10,641 bases of DNA from JBLNCE01 sp050260415 (GTDB taxonomy: Bacteria; Bacillota; UBA4882; JAAYXC01). Of the stretch, positions 6,682 through 10,641 are shown piece by piece. Location of the stretch: contig JBLNCE010000102.1 in NCBI GenBank assembly GCA_050260415.1, positions 1-10,641 on the forward strand, in the 5' to 3' direction. Within the stretch, counting starts at the first letter, position 1. Every line of letters starts with the position of its first letter. Both the position numbers and the translations under genes were made by a program. Below the pieces are notes generated by a model. The model did not search any database, was not told the origin of the DNA, and was given only the letters and a program-made list of their open reading frames with translations.

Positions 6682-7716
6682 GTGAGATATGACGAGCATC
6701 CCCACCGCCGATACAATCCTTTGACTCAAGAATGGGTGTTGTGCTCTCCGCACCGCACCAAGCGGCCCTGGCAGGGCCAGGTCGAGGAACCGCAGCGGGA
6801 GAGGCTGCCGGCATACGACCCCGGGTGCTATCTCTGTCCGGGCAATGCGCGCGCGGGCGGTCAGAAGAACCCGAACTACACCGCCACTTTTGTCTTCGAC
6901 AACGACTTCGCCGCGCTCATCCCGGCCGCCGAAGACTGGGAGATCAACGAGGAAGATTTGCTCATCGCCCATGTGGAACCCGGATCCTGCCGCGTTATCT
7001 GTTTTTCGCCGCGCCATGACCTGTCCTTGCCTCTTATGGAGCGTTCCGCCATCAGGCGCGTGGTCGATACCTGGGCGCGGGAAACGGAGATCCTCGGCGG
7101 CAGGCCGGCGATCAACTACGTGCAGGTCTTTGAGAACAAAGGCGCCATGATGGGGTGCAGCAATCCCCACCCCCACTGCCAGGTCTGGGCGGGTAGCCAT
7201 ATACCCACGATACCGGCCAGGAAGCTCGCCAGCCAGCGGGAATACTTCCTGGGGCATCAGGCCGATCTCTTGGGAGATTACCTCGGCCTGGAACTCCGAA
7301 AGGAAGAACGACTGGTCTGCGCCAACGAGCACTGGGTGGCGTTGGTGCCTTTCTGGGCGGTCTGGCCGTATGAGACGATGCTCATCCCACGCCGGCGGGT
7401 GGGCGACCTACCTGCGCTCGCGCCGGAGGAACGGGATGCGTTGGCGGATATCATCAAGCGCCTCACGACTCGGTATGACAATCTGTTTCTCACCTCCCTG
7501 CCATATTCCATGGGCTGGCACGCCAGGCCCACGGATGGAGACGAGCATCCTTATTGGCGCCTCCATGCGGTTTATTATCCACCTTTATTGCGGTCGGCCT
7601 CGATACGCAAATTCCTCGTCGGCTACGAGATGACCGCCGAGCCGCAACGCGACATCACGCCCGAACTTGCCGCGGCGAAACTGCGGGAAATGTCCGAACG
7701 GCACTATCTTGATTAG
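6682..7716 (+). CDS. galT: Galactose-1-phosphate uridylyltransferase (class I, HIT superfamily)
   Basis: GalT exchanges UMP between UDP-glucose and galactose-1-phosphate through a uridylyl-histidine intermediate. The 344-residue product resembles the Escherichia coli and animal enzymes throughout. It has HPHRRYNPL near the start, CYLC (Cys49 and Cys52) and FSPRHD (His112) matching metal ligands, VQVFENKGAMMGCSNPHPHCQ with the active-site His163-Pro-His165 motif, and the C-terminal LLRSASIRKFLVGYEM. HPHCQVWA resembles the human rather than the bacterial HPHGQ version. This is the class I enzyme, not the unrelated-looking longer GalT of Bacillus subtilis. The GTG start at 6682 is set by AAGGAGGA at 6665-6672; the ATG at 6689 is out of frame. 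It lies directly downstream of deoR and 107 nt before galK. Confidence 0.97.
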   Translation: MRYDEHPHRRYNPLTQEWVLCSPHRTKRPWQGQVEEPQRERLPAYDPGCYLCPGNARAGGQKNPNYTATFVFDNDFAALIPAAEDWEINEEDLLIAHVEPGSCRVICFSPRHDLSLPLMERSAIRRVVDTWARETEILGGRPAINYVQVFENKGAMMGCSNPHPHCQVWAGSHIPTIPARKLASQREYFLGHQADLLGDYLGLELRKEERLVCANEHWVALVPFWAVWPYETMLIPRRRVGDLPALAPEERDALADIIKRLTTRYDNLFLTSLPYSMGWHARPTDGDEHPYWRLHAVYYPPLLRSASIRKFLVGYEMTAEPQRDITPELAAAKLREMSERHYLD

Positions 7717-7823
7717 GTACACGGCCTTGCTCTTTGAAACCACGAAACGCGAAAAAGGTAGCGTTGTTTGGGTTGAATTGTCAAATCAAGCGCAGATTGT
7801 GTTCAAGACTGGAGGGATAAGGC

Positions 7824-8975
7824 GTGCGGCAACTATTCGCCCGTGTTTTCGGCGCCGAACAGGCGTCCCGCGCCAGGCTCGTCGAGGCGCCGGGCCGGGT
7901 TAACCTGATCGGGGAACATACGGATTATAACGACGGTTTTGTTTTTCCCATCGCCATCAACTTCGCGATTCGGCTCATGGGCGCGGTGCGGGACGACGAT
8001 ATCGTGCATGCGTATTCCGCGGATTTTGGCGAAGGTGTTCGGTTCAGCCTCGCATCGATCGCCCCGGATCCGGATCATTCATGGAGCAACTATCTGCGCG
8101 GGGTCCTGAGAGGGCTCCTCGAAGCCGGGCACCGTCTGCGCGGGATGGACGTATTGGTCACCGGGGACGTGCCGCAGGGAGCGGGACTGAGTTCTTCGGC
8201 GGCATTTGAGGTGGCGACCGCGTTTCTGGCCCAGGAACTCTTCGGCCTCGATTTGCCGGCCTTGGATATGATTCGGCTTTGCCAACGCGCGGAGAACGTA
8301 TTCGTGGGTCTGAACTGCGGCATCATGGATCAATTCGTCTCCAGGCTGGGTCGAGCCGGTAACGCGCTGCTGCTCGACTGCCGCAATCTTTCTTATTCTT
8401 ATTACCCCCTGGATTCCAACCAGGCCAGCGTCGTGGTGGTCAACAGCGGTGTCAAGCATGCTCTGGTGGCTACGGAATACAATCAGAGACGTTGCGAGTG
8501 TGAGACCGGGGTGGAGGTCCTCAAGCGCTATGACCGGAATATCGAGGCCTTGCGCGATGCCAATCAGGCTATGCTGCAAGCGCATCTGGATGAACTGGGG
8601 CCCGTGGTCGGACGCCGTTGCCGGCACGTGGTCGAGGAGAACGCACGCACCCTCGCGGCGGGCGAGGCCCTGGTCGCAGGGGACCTGATCCGGTTCGGCG
8701 AACTCATGTACGATTCACATGCGAGCCTTCGCGATCTCTACGAAGTCAGCTGCGCCGAACTCGATCTCTTGGTGGAATTGGCGCGAAAGACAAGCGGAAC
8801 CCTGGGTGCCAGAATGACGGGCGGCGGTTTTGGCGGTTGTACGGTCAATCTGGTCAGGCCGGACAAAGTGGCGGATTTTCGAGCCAGCGTTGCAGCGGGG
8901 TACAAGGACGCGACCGGACGCAGCCCCGAAATCTATGTCTGCACCGCCGCGCCCGGAGCGAGGGCGGTGAGTTGA
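7824..8975 (+). CDS. galK: Galactokinase
   Basis: GalK phosphorylates alpha-D-galactose with ATP at C1, the entry step of the Leloir pathway. The 383-residue GHMP-family kinase has all signature segments: PGRVNLIGEHTDYNDG (23-38; Arg25, Glu31, Asp34), the ATP-binding loop GDVPQGAGLSSSAAFE (114-129), CGIMDQF with the catalytic-base Asp169, and the C-terminal GARMTGGGFGGCTV (328-341). The GTG start at 7824 has GGAGGG at 7811-7816 and places the signature at the usual distance from the N-terminus. The 107-nt gap after galT is less G+C-rich than its surroundings and holds a small TTGA-ATTG-TCAA palindrome (7773-7784), but no convincing promoter. The gene therefore probably belongs to the same transcript. 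galE follows after 90 nt. Confidence 0.97.
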   Translation: MRQLFARVFGAEQASRARLVEAPGRVNLIGEHTDYNDGFVFPIAINFAIRLMGAVRDDDIVHAYSADFGEGVRFSLASIAPDPDHSWSNYLRGVLRGLLEAGHRLRGMDVLVTGDVPQGAGLSSSAAFEVATAFLAQELFGLDLPALDMIRLCQRAENVFVGLNCGIMDQFVSRLGRAGNALLLDCRNLSYSYYPLDSNQASVVVVNSGVKHALVATEYNQRRCECETGVEVLKRYDRNIEALRDANQAMLQAHLDELGPVVGRRCRHVVEENARTLAAGEALVAGDLIRFGELMYDSHASLRDLYEVSCAELDLLVELARKTSGTLGARMTGGGFGGCTVNLVRPDKVADFRASVAAGYKDATGRSPEIYVCTAAPGARAVS

Positions 8976-8996
8976 TCGCGCCGGCCACGGGAACGG

Positions 8997-9041
8997 GCAC
9001 CATTACGGGTGCGAGTGCTGCTTTTGCTGGGTACGCGCACC
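8997..9041 (+). promoter_or_regulatory. Two mutually exclusive hairpins in the galK-galE leader
   Basis: GGTGC(G) at 9008-9013 can pair either with GCACC upstream (8997-9001, 6-nt loop) or with CGCACC downstream (9036-9041). The two stems cannot form together. The galE Shine-Dalgarno GGAGGGG (9053-9059) lies just beyond. No U-tract follows, so this would be a translational or processing signal rather than a terminator, if it is functional at all. Confidence 0.3.
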
Positions 9042-9065
9042 ATAAGGAACCGGGAGGGGTATATA

Positions 9066-10136
9066 ATGCGCGTTTTGGTTACGGGAGGCGCCGGCTATAT
9101 CGGCAGTCATGTGGTTTTGTCCCTGATGCACGCGGGACATGAACCCATTATCCTGGACAATCTCAGCAAGGGCCATGAAGAATCCCTGCTGGGCGGTAAG
9201 TTCGTTCAGGCGGACATCACTGACGGCGGCGCCGTGCAGCAGGTCATGGACCGCGAGAAGATACAGGCGGTCGTGCATTTGGCCGCCGACAGCCTGGTCG
9301 GCGAGTCCATCATTCATCCCGGCAAGTATTTCCGCAACAATATCCAGGGAAGCCTGGTACTGCTGGAGTCCATGCGCGCATGCGGCGTCAGGTACCTTGT
9401 CTTTTCCTCCACGGCGGCGGTCTACGGTGAACCATCCGTGGTGCCGATCCCCGAGGACCATGGCACCGTGCCCACCAATCCGTATGGTTTCAGCAAACTG
9501 ACGGTGGAGGGCATGATGTCATGGTACGATCGGGCGCATGGCGTTCGCTACGCGTCTCTGCGGTACTTCAACGCCGCGGGCAGCGAACCCGGGGGGCGGA
9601 TCGGGGAAGATCACCGGCCGGAGACACACTTGATACCCATCGTGCTGCAGGTAGCCCTGGGGCTGAGACCGGCCATCCAGCTGTTTGGGACGGACTACCC
9701 CACGCCTGACGGAACCTGCGTGCGCGATTACATTCACGTGTCGGACTTGGCGGACGCGCATGTTCTTGCCCTGGCGGCCCTGGCCGCCGGCGGTGAGAGC
9801 CGTATCTACAATCTCGGCAACGGTCTGGGCTACAGCAATCGTCAGGTCATTGAGACGGTGGCGTCCGTCACGGGCAAGGAGGTCCCGGTCGAGCCCGGGC
9901 CGCGCCGGCCCGGCGACCCGGCCGTGCTCGTCGCCAGTTCGGACAGGATCCGGAATGAACTGGGCTGGCGGCCCAAGTACCCGGAACTGAGCCAGATCGT
10001 CGCCACGGCCTGGGAGTGGCACCGTTTGCATCCGGAGGGGTACGTCTATGAGAAAAGTCAAGTGCTTTACGATGTTTTTGAGACCGACCTAAGGCTAAGC
10101 GCAGCGCGCCTTGATACTGAGAGGGCGAAGTGCTAG
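9066..10136 (+). CDS. galE: UDP-glucose 4-epimerase with atypical C-terminal extension
   Basis: GalE interconverts UDP-galactose and UDP-glucose using tightly bound NAD. The 356-residue SDR-family protein has the Rossmann motif TGGAGYIGSH (6-15), FSSTAAVYG with Thr116 in the catalytic Ser/Thr position, and the catalytic pair Tyr140 and Lys144 in NPYGFSK. Substrate-side segments are RYFNAAGS (166-173), GTCVRDYIHVSDLADAH (216-232) and the C-terminal RRPGDPAVLVASS. ATG 9066 is chosen for GGAGGGG 6 nt upstream and because the Rossmann strand begins at residue 2. Relatives usually end near HPEGY (322-326). Here about 30 further residues follow, partly encoded by the foldback starting at 10093, suggesting that the natural stop was lost when foreign DNA joined the gene's end. 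All catalytic parts precede the extension, so the enzyme should still be active. Confidence 0.95.
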   Translation: MRVLVTGGAGYIGSHVVLSLMHAGHEPIILDNLSKGHEESLLGGKFVQADITDGGAVQQVMDREKIQAVVHLAADSLVGESIIHPGKYFRNNIQGSLVLLESMRACGVRYLVFSSTAAVYGEPSVVPIPEDHGTVPTNPYGFSKLTVEGMMSWYDRAHGVRYASLRYFNAAGSEPGGRIGEDHRPETHLIPIVLQVALGLRPAIQLFGTDYPTPDGTCVRDYIHVSDLADAHVLALAALAAGGESRIYNLGNGLGYSNRQVIETVASVTGKEVPVEPGPRRPGDPAVLVASSDRIRNELGWRPKYPELSQIVATAWEWHRLHPEGYVYEKSQVLYDVFETDLRLSAARLDTERAKC

Positions 10137-10217
10137 GCTTATCAAGCCCTACGGCCACTTGTGGCCGGCCTTGGCCGTCGAATAGCACGAGCCAGAGGCT
10201 CAGTGTCAAGGCTAGCC
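10093..10217. other. Long multi-branched foldback at the galE / insertion-element junction
   Basis: Paired arms from outside inward are GGCTA (10093-10097) with TAGCC (10213-10217), a 14-bp stem 10108-10121 with 10199-10212 (13 Watson-Crick pairs and one G-U), and GTGCTA (10130-10135) with TAGCAC (10183-10188). Within the loop, GGCTT/AAGCC (10136-10148) and ACGGCCA/TGGCCGT (10151-10178) form separate hairpins. A further 10-bp inverted pair, AGCGCGCCTT (10103-10112) with AAGGCGCGCT (10249-10258), competes with the main stem. No U-run follows, so it is not an ordinary terminator. It could be a structured RNA, an insertion-element end or a target-type palindrome. Confidence 0.65.
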
Positions 10218-10641
10218 GTCTTTGATCGGACAGTTGTTTATCTCAAAGAAGGCGCGCTTAACCAAGGCATTCTGGGAGGAACATGTTTTGTCTGCAGTTT
10301 TATGCTGCAGCAGTAGCTCCGCAGGCGATGATCTGCTTGAATTCGCGGAGCTTAACTTGATAGAGACCGGAATCGGCCCAGTAAAACAGGGTGTCTCTTT
10401 TCAGCATGTGATAGGCGCACACGAGCACCTTTCGGATCAGCGCCATGCGGTAAACGCCAGGCTTTTTTCCGGGTTTGACTCGTGCGTAAAAAGCTTCGAG
10501 ATGTTGGCCCGCACAAGCAAAATGTTGTACGGATTGAGTTAACAGCGTGCAGGTTAGCGAGCGGGAATATCTGTTGGTCCGGCCGATCTTTACTTCCTTG
10601 TTCGAGCCCCTAACCTTAGGTGCTGTTCTCAGGTAGGCGCA
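10137..10641 (-). mobile_element. Partial IS110/IS1111-family insertion sequence (3' end)
   Basis: The segment carries the 3' part of an IS110-like transposase on the - strand plus about 160 nt of non-coding DNA downstream of it. IS110-family elements make no target duplication and often lack terminal inverted repeats, so the boundary on the galE side cannot be placed by eye. The start given here is simply the end of galE. The true edge may lie inside the galE extension (about 10044-10133) or beyond the foldback. The 5' end lies outside the window. Confidence 0.55.
10300..10641 (-). CDS. IS110/IS1111-family transposase, C-terminal fragment (5' end outside window)
   Basis: Reading the - strand from the window edge gives 113 codons ending at TAA (complement of 10300-10302). 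The translation contains GRTNRYSRSL and then YARVKPGKKPGVYRMALIRK, VLVCAYHMLKR and DTLFYW. This matches the C-terminal (Tnp_20) part of IS110/IS116/IS902 transposases, in which a GxxxKxGNRYLRxxL-like segment precedes FYxRLxxxGKxxxxAxxAxxRKLLxxxYxxLKR. A serine in RGSNK lies about where the catalytic serine of this family is expected, but I cannot align it with certainty. The leucine of the usual YLRxxL is replaced by serine. These recombinases insert circular intermediates at sites chosen by an element-encoded guide RNA. The gene runs towards galE, and no frameshift is seen in the visible part. Confidence 0.75.
   Translation of the reverse strand, partial: CAYLRTAPKVRGSNKEVKIGRTNRYSRSLTCTLLTQSVQHFACAGQHLEAFYARVKPGKKPGVYRMALIRKVLVCAYHMLKRDTLFYWADSGLYQVKLREFKQIIACGATAAA

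Noticed and set aside
7717..7823. Separate promoter for galK
   Set aside because: TTGAAT and TTGTCA near 7773-7783 have no acceptable -10 box at 16-18 nt, and the small TTGA/TCAA palindrome is too weak to call an operator.
10151..10178. Intrinsic terminator for the gal operon
   Set aside because: The ACGGCCA/TGGCCGT hairpin is strong but is followed by CGAATAGC, not a T-run, and it is part of a larger structure.
10093..10217. Integron attC site
   Set aside because: The outer ends lack the RYYYAAC/GTTRRRY core sites, so the foldback is not attC-like despite its shape.
10222..10542. Open frame on the + strand near the window end
   Set aside because: It overlaps the - strand transposase reading frame, which has recognisable family motifs, and its own translation matches nothing I know.

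Overview
The window is visibly G+C-rich and almost fully coding. Every intact gene lies on the + strand. The gene order polA, mutM, ytaF, coaE is the one known from Bacillus subtilis and many endospore-forming Bacillota. The presence of YtaF (a 'sporulation membrane protein'), frequent GTG/TTG starts with purine-rich Shine-Dalgarno sequences, and a lytic transglycosylase after coaE suggest a high-GC, probably anaerobic Clostridia-type Bacillota (Moorella or Desulfotomaculum-like). The phylum is a fairly firm inference; the genus is not determined.

Layout. Positions 3-5840 hold a housekeeping block: DNA polymerase I, formamidopyrimidine-DNA glycosylase (overlapping polA by 8 nt), YtaF, dephospho-CoA kinase and a membrane-anchored lytic transglycosylase. 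The block is broken once. Between mutM and ytaF sits a roughly 380-bp gene-free element bounded by four inward-facing AGTACNA heptads on each side (3487-3514 and 3840-3867) and rich in internal hairpins. Its left repeat supplies the last codons of mutM.

Positions 5821-10136 form a Leloir galactose operon: a DeoR-family regulator, then galT, galK and galE. A strong sigma-A-type promoter (TTGACA, 17 nt, TAAGAT) overlaps the 3' end of the transglycosylase gene and would drive the operon. GalK makes galactose-1-phosphate, GalT exchanges it with UDP-glucose, and GalE regenerates UDP-glucose from UDP-galactose. DeoR-type proteins usually sense a phosphorylated sugar, so galactose-1-phosphate is the natural candidate effector (inference). 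No transporter or mutarotase gene is present.

From about 10090 to the end, the sequence changes character. galE has an unusual C-terminal extension running into a long multi-branched foldback (10093-10217). Beyond it, on the - strand, lies the C-terminal part of an IS110/IS1111-type transposase cut by the window edge. Because IS110-family elements encode a structured guide (bridge/seeker) RNA in a non-coding end, this foldback and the adjacent 80 nt are the best candidates for something undescribed, together with the heptad-bounded element at 3487-3867.
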